A DNA stretch of 64,000 bases from Phytopseudomonas argentinensis (GTDB lineage Bacteria > Pseudomonadota > Gammaproteobacteria > Pseudomonadales > Pseudomonadaceae): positions 1,672,060 to 1,736,059 of the forward strand of contig NZ_FORC01000001.1 of assembly GCF_900113905.1 (NCBI RefSeq). Reading direction: 5' to 3'. The notes beneath the pieces were generated by a model that was not told the origin of the DNA, searched no databases, and was given only the letters and a program-made list of their open reading frames with translations. Below are positions 8,808 to 22,179 of the stretch, piece after piece (position 1 is the first letter of the stretch; each line of letters starts with the position of its first letter). The position numbers and the translations under genes are program-made.

Positions 8808-10313
8808 ATGCCGCAAACCCATTCCGAGTCCTTTCCCCTGGTCGCCGCCATCGACCTGGGCTCCAACAGCTTCCATATGGTGTTGGCAAAGGCCGACCAC
8901 GGCGAGATTCGCATCCTCGAGCGGCTCGGTGACAAAGTACAGCTGGCTGCGGGCATCGACGAGCATCGCCAGCTCAGCGAGGAAGCCATGCAGCGCGGCC
9001 TCGACTGCCTGAGCCGCTTTGCCCAGCTGACCAACAGCCTGCCCCAGGGCGCGGTGCGCATCGTCGGCACCAACGCCCTGCGCGAGGCGCGCAACCGGGC
9101 CGAGTTCATCCGCCGCGCCGAGGCCTTGCTGGGCCACCAGGTGGAAGTGATTTCCGGGCGCGAGGAAGCGCGCCTCATCTACCTGGGCGTGTCGCATACC
9201 ATTGCCGACACGCCAGGCAAGCGCCTGGTCGCCGACATCGGCGGCGGCAGCACCGAATTCATCATCGGCCAGCGGTTCGAGCCGCTGCTGCGTGAAAGCC
9301 TGCAGATGGGCTGCGTCAGCTACACCCAGCGCTACTTCAAGGACGGCAAGATCACCCCGGCCCGCTATGCCCAGGCCTATACCGCCGCGCGCCTGGAAAT
9401 CATGGGCATCGAGCATGGCCTTAGCCGCCTTGGCTGGCAGGATGCGGTGGGTGCCTCGGGCACCATCAAGGCCATTGGCCTGGCGATCCAGTCCGCCGGC
9501 CTGAGCAACAATGGCGAGGTCACCGCCGAAGGACTGGCCTGGCTCAAGCGCAAGGTATTCAAGTGCGGTGATGTCGAGCGCCTCGACCTGGAGGGCCTGA
9601 AACCCGATCGGCGGCCGATCTTTCCTGCTGGCCTGGCGATTCTCGAAGCCATCTTCGATGCCTGCGAACTGAACCGCATGAGCCACTCCGAAGGCGCCCT
9701 GCGCGAAGGCGTGCTCTATGACCTGCTCGGCCGCCACCAGCATGAAGACGTACGTGAACGTACCCTGTCGGCGTTCATGGAGCGCTACCACGTCGACCAG
9801 GAACAGGCCGCGCGGGTGGAAGCCAAGGCCTTGTCGGCTTTGGAAAAGGTCGCCAAGGACTGGCAGCTGACCGACGACTGGCACCGCGAGCTGCTCAGCT
9901 GGGCCGCCAAGGTGCATGAAGTTGGCCTGGACATCGCCCACTACCAGTACCACAAGCATGGCGCCTACCTGATCGAGCACTCGGACCTGGCCGGTTTCTC
10001 GCGCCAGGATCAGCAGATGCTGGCCCTGCTGGTACGCGGCCACCGCCGCAACATTCCCAGGGAAAAACTCACCGAGTTTGGTGAGGAGGGTGTGAAGCTG
10101 GTACGCCTGTGCGTGCTGCTGCGCTTCGCCATCCTGTTCCATCACATTCGTGGCAGCCAGAACATGCCCAACGTACGCCTGAAGGCGGGTCCCACCAGCC
10201 TGGCAATCGAATTCCCCCAAGGCTGGCTGGCCGCCAACCCGTTGACCCAGGCGGACTTCGAAAGCGAAGCCGAATGGCTCAAGCGTATCGACATGACCCT
10301 GACCGTCAGCTAA
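8808..10313 (+). CDS. ppx: exopolyphosphatase
   Basis: A 501-residue Ppx/GppA phosphatase. It hydrolyses terminal phosphate from polyphosphate and possibly pppGpp. Actin-like ATPase motifs are visible: [10 protein letters not shown] at about residues 16-25 and [10 protein letters not shown] from residue 143. The C-terminal HD-like helical domain includes [27 protein letters not shown]. Length fits Pseudomonas Ppx (about 500-506). The usual converging neighbour ppk is not here; a DUF2218 gene abuts the stop instead. Confidence 0.96.
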   Translation: MPQTHSESFPLVAAIDLGSNSFHMVLAKADHGEIRILERLGDKVQLAAGIDEHRQLSEEAMQRGLDCLSRFAQLTNSLPQGAVRIVGTNALREARNRAEFIRRAEALLGHQVEVISGREEARLIYLGVSHTIADTPGKRLVADIGGGSTEFIIGQRFEPLLRESLQMGCVSYTQRYFKDGKITPARYAQAYTAARLEIMGIEHGLSRLGWQDAVGASGTIKAIGLAIQSAGLSNNGEVTAEGLAWLKRKVFKCGDVERLDLEGLKPDRRPIFPAGLAILEAIFDACELNRMSHSEGALREGVLYDLLGRHQHEDVRERTLSAFMERYHVDQEQAARVEAKALSALEKVAKDWQLTDDWHRELLSWAAKVHEVGLDIAHYQYHKHGAYLIEHSDLAGFSRQDQQMLALLVRGHRRNIPREKLTEFGEEGVKLVRLCVLLRFAILFHHIRGSQNMPNVRLKAGPTSLAIEFPQGWLAANPLTQADFESEAEWLKRIDMTLTVS

Positions 10314-10604
10314 TCAGGCACCCTGGGGCTCCCAGGCGATAACCAGGCCATCCTTGCGGGCGAACCGCGGCAGATGGTCGTCGAGCACCGCGCGAATGCG
10401 CGCCGCGGCGCCCTCATCGGACGCCTCGCAGTCGAAGCGCAATTGCTCGGCATCGGCGTACATGCGACACAGGCCGAACGGGAAGTCGGCCGTGGCCTGG
10501 TGCTCATCGAACTCGACAGCGATCTTGTGGCGGAAGTGCTTGCACAGCTTGGCCATGTACAGCGAGGCCGAGGCGGTAGCCACGGCGCCTTGGAAACGGA
10601 TCAT
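10314..10604 (-). CDS. DUF2218 domain-containing protein
   Basis: A 96-residue soluble protein resembling DUF2218: KHFRHKIAVEFDEHQATADFPFG, a small alpha/beta domain whose known relatives often sit beside siderophore receptors or iron genes. It ends directly at the ppx stop (10313/10314) and lies 76 bp downstream of the TonB-dependent receptor on the same strand, so it may be co-transcribed with it. No catalytic motif is evident. Its role is unknown; an iron-related function is inferred only from context. Confidence 0.8.
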   Translation of the reverse strand: MIRFQGAVATASASLYMAKLCKHFRHKIAVEFDEHQATADFPFGLCRMYADAEQLRFDCEASDEGAAARIRAVLDDHLPRFARKDGLVIAWEPQGA

Positions 10605-10680
10605 GCAGGGCTCTCACGGTTCGTATTTATCGGCATCGTAGTGAGCGGGCGCGGTACCGGTTTGCCCGCCCCCGCGCCAC

Positions 10681-12903
10681 TCAGAAGTCGTAGCTCAGGC
10701 TGGTGTAGAAGGTCCGGCCAGGCTCGTTGTAGGTGTAGGCGCCGGCCTGCACGGCATTGCCTTCACGGTACAGGCGCTTGTCGAACAGATTGTTGACGCC
10801 CGCCCCGACGCTCCAGCCGTCGCCCAGCCGATAGGTGCCATTGAGACCGGCCAGGGCATAGGGTGATATCTCCCGGCGTGCGTCACCGCTCAGCAGGTTG
10901 CCTTGGTAGTCGTACTTGCCGGGGGTCTGCCGGCCATACCAGGTGACCGTGGCCTGCAGGGCCAGGGGCTCGCTGACCTGCCAGTCGAGCGTCGAGTTGA
11001 CGGTGAATTCGGGAATGATCGACAGCGGCTCGCCGGTTTGCTTGTTGGTCGACTGCAGCATGTAGGTGAAGTTGGTGCTCCAGTCCAACGCCGGGCTGAG
11101 CGGCACCTTCAGGTTCCCTTCCAACCCTTCGACGACGGCCCTGGGTACGTTCTCCCAGCGGAAGATATCGGCGTTGGCATAGCCGGCATTGCTGCCACCG
11201 GTGGCGCTGCCGACCGCCGTTCTGCCGGCCTCGATCTTGTTGCGGTAGTCGTTGCGGAACCAGGTGATGCCCGCCACCCAGCCATCGCGCTTGAACTCGA
11301 TGCCCAGCTCCTTGTTGATGCTGGTTTCGGCGTCCAGGCCGTCGTTGCCCTGCAGGTAGCAGCTGCCGCCAGCGCCCCAGCAGCCCTGCCCACGGCTGTA
11401 GAGCAGGTAATTGGGATTGAGCTGGAACAGGTTGGGTGCCTTGTAGGCGCGGGCGATACCGGCCTTGAGCACCAGTTCATCGCTAAGCGCGTGGGACAGA
11501 TTGAGCGACGGGCTCCAGTTGCCGCCCACCACGCTGTGCCGGTCGAAGCGCAGGCCCGGCGTCAGGGTGGTGCCGGGCCGCAACTCGATGTTGTCCTCGA
11601 TGAACACCGAGGCGATGCGCGCCGACGAATCGGTGGGCCGCGAACTGCCACTGATGCCCGGTACCGAGCCCGCCTCGCTGGTGGTCTGGGTGTTGGAGAA
11701 CGGATCATCCATGCGTTGCTCGCTCCACTCCGCGCCGAGCGTCAGCACCTGCTCCAGCGCACCGGAAAGCGGCAGGTTTACCTCGCTGTGGGCGGTGGTG
11801 CTCTGCAGTTCGATGGTGCCAAACAGGCTGCCATTGATGTTGCCTTCCGGTCCACCGGCCAGGCCTTCCTGCAAGCGGCGGTTGCGGGTCTTCTCGTACT
11901 GCAGGTAGTTCAGGGTGGTGCCGAACTCCCAGTCGCCGTGGTGAGTGATGGCGTAGCTCTCGCGGTAGACCACGTTGGTTTCCCGGCCCAGCCAGGGCGA
12001 ACGGAAGCCGGCCAGCGCTGCCGAGGCGCTGTTGTTCATGCTGTCGCCGGCGTAGATGTTGCCCTGGCGGCTGAAACCGGCCTCGAAATCGAGGCTCTGC
12101 TCATCGTTCAGACGCCAGGACAAGAGGCTGCTGATGTCCCTGTTGCGCACCCCTTCACGGCCCGCCGTGGAACGCGCGGTCGGATCGACGGTATGGCCGC
12201 TGTTGATGTCCTCGTCGTCGGCATCGGTCTTGTTCAGGTTGCCGTAGAGGCGGTAGGAGAGGTTTTCTGCCAGCGGCCCGCTGAGGCCGAAGTTGAAGCG
12301 CCGCGTGGCGCCCTCCTCGCTGTGCTGCGGCGCGTTGGCGTACAGGCTGAGGTTGCCGTGGTGCTCCAGGTCGGCCTTCTTGGTGATGATGTTGATCACC
12401 CCGCCTGCCGCGCCGCTGCCATAGCGCGCCGCGGCCGGGCCGCGCAGCACCTCGATGCGCTCGACCTGCTCGGCCGGCACCCAGTTGCTGTCGCCACGGG
12501 TATCACGGTCACCGCGCCAGCCGTAACGCACGGCGTTTCGCGAACTGACCGGCTTGCCGTCAACCAGAATCAGGGTGTTCTCCGGGCCCATGCCGCGGAT
12601 GTCGATCTGCCGATTGTTGCCGCGCGCCCCGGAGCCACTGTTGCCGGTCAGGTTGACACCGGGCTGCTTGCGGATGATATCGGCCAGGTCGTTGGCCGGC
12701 GGCGCCTTGCGGATGTCCTCGGCGCTGATCACCGAAACGCCCGGTGCCTGCTTGAGTTCTTCCTGGGCCGTGGCCATGACCCGGGTCTCTTCCAGCTCGA
12801 CGGTCTGATCGACCGGCTCCTGAGCCAGCGCAACCGATCCGCCCGCCAGCAGCACGGCCAGTGCCAGCCGATTGAGCGCCCAAACTCCGTGACCTGTGTT
12901 CAT
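10681..12903 (-). CDS. TonB-dependent catecholate siderophore receptor (FepA/PfeA-like)
   Basis: A 740-residue outer-membrane receptor. It has a signal peptide (to about residue 26, SVALA), a TonB box-like ETRVMAT, a plug domain with IDIRGMGPENTLILVDGKP and VERIEVLRGPAAARYGSGA, and a 22-stranded barrel ending in YTSLSYDF with terminal Phe. The plug stretch RYGWRGDRDTRGDSNW is characteristic of FepA/PfeA/PirA enterobactin-type receptors. Two cysteines in a loop (GQGCWGAGGSCYL) may form a disulfide. The ATG at 12903 follows GGGGAGGAGG, which rules out a longer frame from 13032. The neighbouring divergent AraC regulator suggests substrate-inducible control. Confidence 0.93.
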   Translation of the reverse strand: MNTGHGVWALNRLALAVLLAGGSVALAQEPVDQTVELEETRVMATAQEELKQAPGVSVISAEDIRKAPPANDLADIIRKQPGVNLTGNSGSGARGNNRQIDIRGMGPENTLILVDGKPVSSRNAVRYGWRGDRDTRGDSNWVPAEQVERIEVLRGPAAARYGSGAAGGVINIITKKADLEHHGNLSLYANAPQHSEEGATRRFNFGLSGPLAENLSYRLYGNLNKTDADDEDINSGHTVDPTARSTAGREGVRNRDISSLLSWRLNDEQSLDFEAGFSRQGNIYAGDSMNNSASAALAGFRSPWLGRETNVVYRESYAITHHGDWEFGTTLNYLQYEKTRNRRLQEGLAGGPEGNINGSLFGTIELQSTTAHSEVNLPLSGALEQVLTLGAEWSEQRMDDPFSNTQTTSEAGSVPGISGSSRPTDSSARIASVFIEDNIELRPGTTLTPGLRFDRHSVVGGNWSPSLNLSHALSDELVLKAGIARAYKAPNLFQLNPNYLLYSRGQGCWGAGGSCYLQGNDGLDAETSINKELGIEFKRDGWVAGITWFRNDYRNKIEAGRTAVGSATGGSNAGYANADIFRWENVPRAVVEGLEGNLKVPLSPALDWSTNFTYMLQSTNKQTGEPLSIIPEFTVNSTLDWQVSEPLALQATVTWYGRQTPGKYDYQGNLLSGDARREISPYALAGLNGTYRLGDGWSVGAGVNNLFDKRLYREGNAVQAGAYTYNEPGRTFYTSLSYDF

Positions 12904-12923
12904 CAACCGCCTCCTCCCCAAAT

Positions 12924-12946
12924 AAATACGCAATCGATTCGTATTT
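12924..12946. repeat. inverted repeat in the receptor 5' leader
   Basis: AAATACG (12924-12930) and CGTATTT (12940-12946) flank a palindromic AATCGATT. It lies 20-45 bp upstream of the receptor start. A second, shorter inverted repeat CATGGG/CCCATG is at 12949-12968. Either could be an operator or an mRNA hairpin near the ribosome binding site. No known consensus was identified. Confidence 0.45.
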
Positions 12947-13029
12947 GCATGGGGAGATTTTCCCATGGCAAAACGGCCAAAAGGTTTGCACAAACAACAA
13001 TGATGTTTGCGCCAGATCAACCCGCCAGA

Positions 13030-13061
13030 CATTTACGCTTAGGAATCATTTGCATTTACGC
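13030..13061. promoter_or_regulatory. direct repeats, candidate AraC-regulator operator
   Basis: CATTTACGC occurs twice in the same orientation, at 13030-13038 and 13053-13061, a period of 23 bp or about two helical turns. The site lies in the 347-bp gap between the divergent receptor and AraC genes, 127 bp from the receptor start. AraC-type regulators usually bind such paired direct repeats. The rest of this intergenic stretch holds only the inverted repeats at 12924-12968 and no convincing gene. Confidence 0.55.
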
Positions 13062-13250
13062 ATCTGCCAGCGTTAGGCTTCCCGGGCGTTTCCGATCAGG
13101 GTGCAGGCGAATCCATCCATGGTTCGCCGCCGGCACCTGGCCCGTCACAAGCGGGTACTCGGACTCGCGCCAGCCCTCCTTCATCCAGCTGCTACCGCGC
13201 GCCGAATCAGCGCCCACGTCAGCCGTCATGCCAGCCGCGAGGCCTCGACC

Positions 13251-14222
13251 ATGAACACCGTCCTTCATCCTCAGGAACTGATCCGGCAGATCGGCCCTGA
13301 ACTGGGCCCGCAGTTGCGCCTGATCGACAGCGAATCCTCACAGGCCAACCTGTTTCGCGGCAAATTGCGCTGGCTGCATCTGCGCTCGGGCCTGGCGCTG
13401 CATTGCAGCGACTGCCATGAGCTGAGCACCTTCAGCACGCAATTGCAGATCGAGCCGCGTCTGAACTTCGTGGTGTTTCTCGATGGCTACAGTGACGTGC
13501 GTTACGACGATCGCGCGGTGCGCTTCGGCGCTGAGCACCGGCATGGTGAAGGCATCGCGGTATCGCTGGCCGAACCGGTGCTGTTCTCGCGCCAGGCGCG
13601 GCGCGGCAGCCATATCCGCAAGCTGGTGATCAGCCTGGCGCCGCAATGGCTGGAGGCCGGTGGCCTGGACGGCCAGAACCAGTGTGCGGCGATCGATCGC
13701 TTCAGCCGCCAGCACCTGGCCATGCTGCGCTGGCAACCCTCGGCGCGGCTGCGCACCCTGGCCGAGCAGATTCTCAACCCGCCGGGCTACAATCCGCTGC
13801 TGGAAAACCTCTACCTGGAAAGCCGCAGCCTGGAGATCGCCAGCGAAGCCCTGGCGATGATCAGCCAGCAGGGCAGGCAACCGTTGCAAGGCCTGCGCCC
13901 CCACGAACACCAGCGCATTCGCCGGGTGCTGGAACTGCTCGACAGCGGCCAGGCCGATCACTGGAACACCGAGACCATCGCCCGCGAGGCCGGCATCAAC
14001 ATCAACAGCCTGCAGCGCCAGTTCCAGGCCAGCCAGGGCATGACGCTGTTCGAGTACCAGCGCGTACGCAAGCTCAAGCAGGCTCGCGAAGCCCTCGAAC
14101 GCGATGGCATCAGTGTGACCGAGGCGGCCTGGCGGGCGGGCTATGGCAGTGCCGCCAACTTCGCTACGGCGTTCAAGCGCCAGTTCGGCCTGACGCCCAG
14201 GCAGGTGCGCAGCAAGCTCTAG
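13251..14222 (+). CDS. AraC-family transcriptional regulator (PchR-like)
   Basis: A 323-residue regulator with a C-terminal pair of helix-turn-helix motifs: ETIAREAGININSLQRQFQ at about residues 244-262 and VTEAAWRAGYGSAANFATAF followed by FGLTPRQVR at the C-terminus. The N-terminal effector domain resembles PchR-type regulators that sense ferri-siderophores in the cytoplasm (LALHCSDCHELSTFS, FVVFLDGYSDVRYD). The ATG at 13251 with GAGG upstream is preferred; an in-frame ATG at 13101 would run through the regulatory region. Divergent orientation to a FepA-like receptor implies that it activates the receptor when the cognate siderophore is present, which is inference. Confidence 0.9.
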   Translation: MNTVLHPQELIRQIGPELGPQLRLIDSESSQANLFRGKLRWLHLRSGLALHCSDCHELSTFSTQLQIEPRLNFVVFLDGYSDVRYDDRAVRFGAEHRHGEGIAVSLAEPVLFSRQARRGSHIRKLVISLAPQWLEAGGLDGQNQCAAIDRFSRQHLAMLRWQPSARLRTLAEQILNPPGYNPLLENLYLESRSLEIASEALAMISQQGRQPLQGLRPHEHQRIRRVLELLDSGQADHWNTETIAREAGININSLQRQFQASQGMTLFEYQRVRKLKQAREALERDGISVTEAAWRAGYGSAANFATAFKRQFGLTPRQVRSKL

Positions 14223-14308
14223 GCAACCTGGCTTCAATCCTCGGACAAGGCCTGCAATCGCCCGCTCAAGACCCTATCCCGCGGCCCAGACGGGCTTTGT
14301 AACTATTT

Positions 14309-14339
14309 TTGACAGTGGCGCAGAAGTGCAGGCTAGAAT
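14309..14339 (+). promoter_or_regulatory. putative sigma-70 promoter of the K+/H+ antiporter gene
   Basis: TTGACA at 14309-14314 is a perfect -35 and TAGAAT at 14334-14339 is a 5/6 -10 with a 19-bp spacer. The predicted start near 14346 leaves a leader of about 29 nt before the TTG start codon. The wide spacer lowers confidence. Confidence 0.55.
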
Positions 14340-14374
14340 CGGGCTCGCCTTTTTGCCCGTGGAGTCTTGCCGCC

Positions 14375-16117
14375 TTGGATGCCAGCACCATCAACAGCCT
14401 CCTGCTCGTCGGCGCCCTCATGGTCGGCGCGAGCATCATGGTCAGCTCGCTGTCCTCGCGCCTCGGCATCCCGATTCTGGTCATCATCCTCGCCGTCGGC
14501 ATGGTCGCCGGCGTCGACGGTGGCGGCATCATCTTCAACAACTACCCGACCGCCTACCTGGTGGGCAACCTGGCGCTGGCGGTGATCCTGCTCGATGGCG
14601 GCGTACGTACCCGGGTCGGCAGCTTCCGGGTGGCGCTTTGGCCTGCGCTGTCGCTGGCCACCATCGGTGTGCTGATCACCACCGGACTGACCGGCATGGC
14701 CGCCGCCTGGCTGTTCGACCTGAGCCTGATGCAGGGCCTGCTGATCGGCGCCATCGTCGGCTCCACCGATGCCGCGGCGGTGTTCTCGCTGCTTGGTGGC
14801 AAGGGCCTCAACGAGCGGGTCAGCGCGACCCTGGAAATCGAGTCCGGCAGCAACGATCCGATGGCGGTGTTTCTCACCGTCACGCTGATCGACATGCTCG
14901 CCAAGGGCCAGGGCGAATTCCACCTGAGCTTCCTCGGTCATCTGCTGCAGGAATTCGGCATCGGTGCGGTGCTCGGCCTGGGCGGCGGTTGGCTGCTGCT
15001 GAAGATCGTCAATCGCCTGCACCTGGCCCACGGCCTGTACCCCCTGCTGGTGGTCAGTGGCGGCTTGCTGGTGTTCGCCCTGACCAACGCCCTGCACGGC
15101 AGCGGTTTCCTGGCCGTGTATCTGTGTGGCCTGGTGCTGGGCAACCGGCCGATCCGCTCGCGCCACGGCATTCTGCACATGCTCGACGGCATGGCCTGGC
15201 TGGCGCAGATCGGCATGTTCTTGGTGCTCGGCCTGCTGGTCACGCCCCACGACCTGCTACCCATCGCGCTGCCGGCGCTGGGCCTGGCGCTGTGGATGAT
15301 CCTCTTCGCGCGGCCGCTGTCGGTGCTGGTCGGGCTGACACCGTTCCGCGCCTTCCATAGCAGGGAAAAGGTGTTTATCGCCTGGGTCGGCCTGCGCGGT
15401 GCAGTGCCGATCATTCTCGCCGTGTTCCCGATGATGGCTGGGCTGCCCAATGCCCAGCTGTATTTCAACCTGGCGTTCTTCATCGTGCTGGTGTCGCTGC
15501 TGCTGCAGGGCGCCAGCCTGCCCTGGGTGGCGAAGATCCTGAAGGTCACGGTGCCGCCGGACCCGGCGCCGATTTCCCGCGCCGGCCTGGAGGTGCATCC
15601 GACCAGCCAGTGGGAGCTTTTCGTCTATCGACTGGGGGCAGAGAAATGGTGCATCGGCGCCCCCCTGCGCGACCTGAAGATGCCGGATTCCACTCGCGTC
15701 GCCGCGCTGTTTCGCCACCATCAGTTGCTGCACCCCTCCGGCAGCACGGTGCTGGAGGCCGGCGACATGCTCTGCGTGATCGGCCACGAGCACGACCTGC
15801 CGGCCCTCGGCAAGCTGTTCAGCCAGGCGCCGCAGCGCGGCATGGACCTGCGTTTCTTTGGCGATTTCGTGCTCGAAGGCGACGCCCAACTAGGCGCCAT
15901 CGCCGCGCTTTACGGCCTGGCCACCGACGGGGTGGATCGCTCGCTGTCACTGGGCCGCTTCATCAATCAGCAGATCGGCGGCGGGCCAGTGGTCGGCGAT
16001 CAGGTCGAGTGGCAGGGCCTGATCTGGACGGTTGCCGAGATGGACGGGAACAAGATCCGCAAGGTCGGCGTCAGATTCCCCGAAGGCGCCCGCCCGGGCC
16101 CTGGCCTGTCGTTCTGA
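14375..16117 (+). CDS. nhaP2: K+/H+ antiporter, CPA1 family (NhaP2/CvrA)
   Basis: A 580-residue inner-membrane antiporter that exports K+ in exchange for H+. The first 390 or so residues form about 12 membrane segments, with the conserved [16 protein letters not shown] and [14 protein letters not shown] ion-binding motifs. A cytoplasmic TrkA-C (RCK_C) domain follows ([19 protein letters not shown]), then a CorC/HlyC-type domain at the C-terminus. I place the start at a TTG at 14375 because it yields (M)[14 protein letters not shown], the expected N-terminus, and GGAG lies 10 bp upstream; the next upstream ATG falls inside the promoter. It is followed by mscK, grouping ion-stress functions. 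Confidence 0.93.
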   Translation: MDASTINSLLLVGALMVGASIMVSSLSSRLGIPILVIILAVGMVAGVDGGGIIFNNYPTAYLVGNLALAVILLDGGVRTRVGSFRVALWPALSLATIGVLITTGLTGMAAAWLFDLSLMQGLLIGAIVGSTDAAAVFSLLGGKGLNERVSATLEIESGSNDPMAVFLTVTLIDMLAKGQGEFHLSFLGHLLQEFGIGAVLGLGGGWLLLKIVNRLHLAHGLYPLLVVSGGLLVFALTNALHGSGFLAVYLCGLVLGNRPIRSRHGILHMLDGMAWLAQIGMFLVLGLLVTPHDLLPIALPALGLALWMILFARPLSVLVGLTPFRAFHSREKVFIAWVGLRGAVPIILAVFPMMAGLPNAQLYFNLAFFIVLVSLLLQGASLPWVAKILKVTVPPDPAPISRAGLEVHPTSQWELFVYRLGAEKWCIGAPLRDLKMPDSTRVAALFRHHQLLHPSGSTVLEAGDMLCVIGHEHDLPALGKLFSQAPQRGMDLRFFGDFVLEGDAQLGAIAALYGLATDGVDRSLSLGRFINQQIGGGPVVGDQVEWQGLIWTVAEMDGNKIRKVGVRFPEGARPGPGLSF

Positions 16118-16183
16118 CAAGCCGCCCGCCAGCCGCCTGTCAGCGCCCGGCCGAGTCGGCCGGGTCGATGCGCGGCGGCTTGT
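16117..16183. repeat. large nested inverted repeat between nhaP2 and mscK
   Basis: ACAAGCCGCC (16117-16126) pairs with GGCGGCTTGT (16174-16183). Inside lies CCCGGCCGA-G-TCGGCCGGG (16146-16164), another perfect hairpin. The outer arm begins at the last base of the nhaP2 stop codon. There is no T run, so it is not a canonical intrinsic terminator. It may be an mRNA-stabilising or processing structure, or a leader element of mscK. Confidence 0.6.
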
Positions 16184-16247
16184 GACAGATCGCCGCGCGG
16201 GACTTCTCACCAGTCTGTAGACTCAGCAGGACTCCACCCCCGCGATC

Positions 16248-21061
<4,814 letters not shown>

Positions 21062-21109
21062 AACACGACTGAAGCGCAGACAAAGGCCATCGGCCCCCAG
21101 GTGAACGCC

Positions 21110-21523
21110 ATGAAAGTCCACGGTAGCTGCCACTGCAACGCCATCGCCTTCGTCGCGGAAACGGATACGCAACTGACCAGCGTTTGCCATTGCCATGATT
21201 GCCAGAAGCTCACCGGCACGGCATTTCGGGTGTCCACGCCGGTCCTTCCCGGTACTTTCTCGCTGCTGCGTGGCACGCCCAAGGTGTATGTGAAGGTGGC
21301 GCAGAGCGGTTCGCGCCGCGCCCAGGCGTTCTGTGGCGATTGTGGCTCGCAGCTGTTCACCTATGATGCCGATAACCCAACGGCCTATGGCCTGCGCGTT
21401 GGCGTGCTGGCCGAGTCGCAGCAGTTGCGGCCGACCTTGCAGAAGTGGTGCGAGGCCGCATTGCCTTGGGTTCAGGATCTGTCGGTGCTGGAGAAGGCGC
21501 CGCGCAACGATCGCCAGCGCTGA
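21110..21523 (+). CDS. GFA family protein (glutathione-dependent formaldehyde-activating enzyme/CENP-V type)
   Basis: A 137-residue GFA-family zinc protein. Cysteine pairs expected of the fold are present: GSCHCNAI near the N-terminus, CHCHDCQ around residues 26-32 and CGDCGSQLF around residues 77-85. AGGTGA five bases upstream supports the ATG at 21110 over the GTG at 21101. Members bind glutathione adducts of formaldehyde or other electrophiles, but most bacterial paralogues lack a proven substrate. It follows selO by 48 bp in the same direction and may belong to the same transcript. Confidence 0.9.
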   Translation: MKVHGSCHCNAIAFVAETDTQLTSVCHCHDCQKLTGTAFRVSTPVLPGTFSLLRGTPKVYVKVAQSGSRRAQAFCGDCGSQLFTYDADNPTAYGLRVGVLAESQQLRPTLQKWCEAALPWVQDLSVLEKAPRNDRQR

Positions 21524-21596
21524 GCCCGTACAAATCCTGCGGCGGAAACTTGTCCGCGCTGCGGAGCCCCCCACCGTGGCAACACAGGCACTTCGC

Positions 21597-21914
21597 TCAA
21601 ATGCCGGTGATGAGCAGATCGAGCGCCGCGATGATTTCATCACGCCGCGCCGCTAAATCCCCCACCAAGGGGCCCAGCTGTTTGTTGGCAATACCCGCCA
21701 TCTGCGGCGTCATCATCACGTAGGGCTCACCCTCGATTTCAAACCGCGGCGTGAGGGTTTTCAGCATTTTCCCCTGCAGGGTGCTAGCCGGATAGAGCGG
21801 CACCACGACCCGCGTACCGAGTTCGCAAAGCAGGTCACTTTGTACATCGAGCAGCAGGGGCACTGCGGCCCTGGTGGCAGGGTTGATGTTCTCGTACACG
21901 GCGAACTGCGCCAT
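21597..21914 (-). CDS. ccdB: CcdB-family toxin (DNA gyrase inhibitor)
   Basis: A 105-residue CcdB. F-plasmid CcdB poisons GyrA. Family motifs are VPLLLDVQSDLLCELGTRVV (about residues 19-38), MMTPQMAGI and the C-terminal helix DEIIAALDLLITGI. F CcdB ends in Trp-Gly-Ile, essential for gyrase poisoning; here the end is Thr-Gly-Ile, which I recall being common in chromosomal CcdBs. Its ATG shares one base with the ccdA stop (TGATG at 21912-21916), giving the expected antitoxin-then-toxin coupling. An upstream in-frame TTG was not used. The pair sits between selO/GFA and the OsmC-YcaO gene. Confidence 0.94.
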   Translation of the reverse strand: MAQFAVYENINPATRAAVPLLLDVQSDLLCELGTRVVVPLYPASTLQGKMLKTLTPRFEIEGEPYVMMTPQMAGIANKQLGPLVGDLAARRDEIIAALDLLITGI

Positions 21915-22159
21915 CAAAAACTCCGCAATTCGTCGCTGAACACGCCATTGGCCTCTACATGCTCATTGTAAGCAGCGATGGCCTGACGGTTGTCTGCCAA
22001 CCATTGCTCACGCTGCTTCTCCTTTAGCGCCTGGGCCAAGGCCTTCTCCAGCGTGGCAGAGAGGTTGATGTCGAGCGACTTAGCCTTGTTGAGCAGATCC
22101 TCATTGACGCGCAGGTTGGCCGCTCGTTTCGGAGCATTTAGATCGTATGAAGGCAGCAT
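21914..22159 (-). CDS. ccdA: CcdA-family antitoxin
   Basis: An 81-residue antitoxin. The N-terminal ribbon-helix-helix domain (KRAANLRVNEDLLNKAKSLDINLSATLEKAL) should bind DNA as a dimer. The C-terminal tail WLADNRQAIAAYNEHVEANG followed by VFSDELRSF matches the CcdB-binding region of F CcdA. The ATG at 22159 has a purine-rich AGGGA upstream; the longer frame to 22555 runs into the divergent gene. CcdA normally represses its own operon together with CcdB, and a repeated motif lies just upstream. GC content by eye is lower than in the neighbours. Confidence 0.94.
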   Translation of the reverse strand: MLPSYDLNAPKRAANLRVNEDLLNKAKSLDINLSATLEKALAQALKEKQREQWLADNRQAIAAYNEHVEANGVFSDELRSF

Positions 22160-22179
22160 GAGGATTTCCCTGCGGAGTA

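Noticed and set aside
13041..13059. Possible Fur box upstream of the receptor
   Set aside because: The right half (AATCATTTGC) resembles a Fur half-site, but the left half matches at only one of nine positions, so I could not support it.
10903..13254. 783-codon frame antisense to the siderophore receptor
   Set aside because: Shadow of the receptor gene; composition is Val/Ala/Gln/Gly-rich with no motif, and it crosses the receptor ribosome site and operator region.
21912..21917. TTG start one codon upstream of the ccdB ATG (and likewise for the reductase at 5157 and ponA at 45811)
   Set aside because: In each case the adjacent ATG gives the family N-terminus, so the extra residue was dropped.
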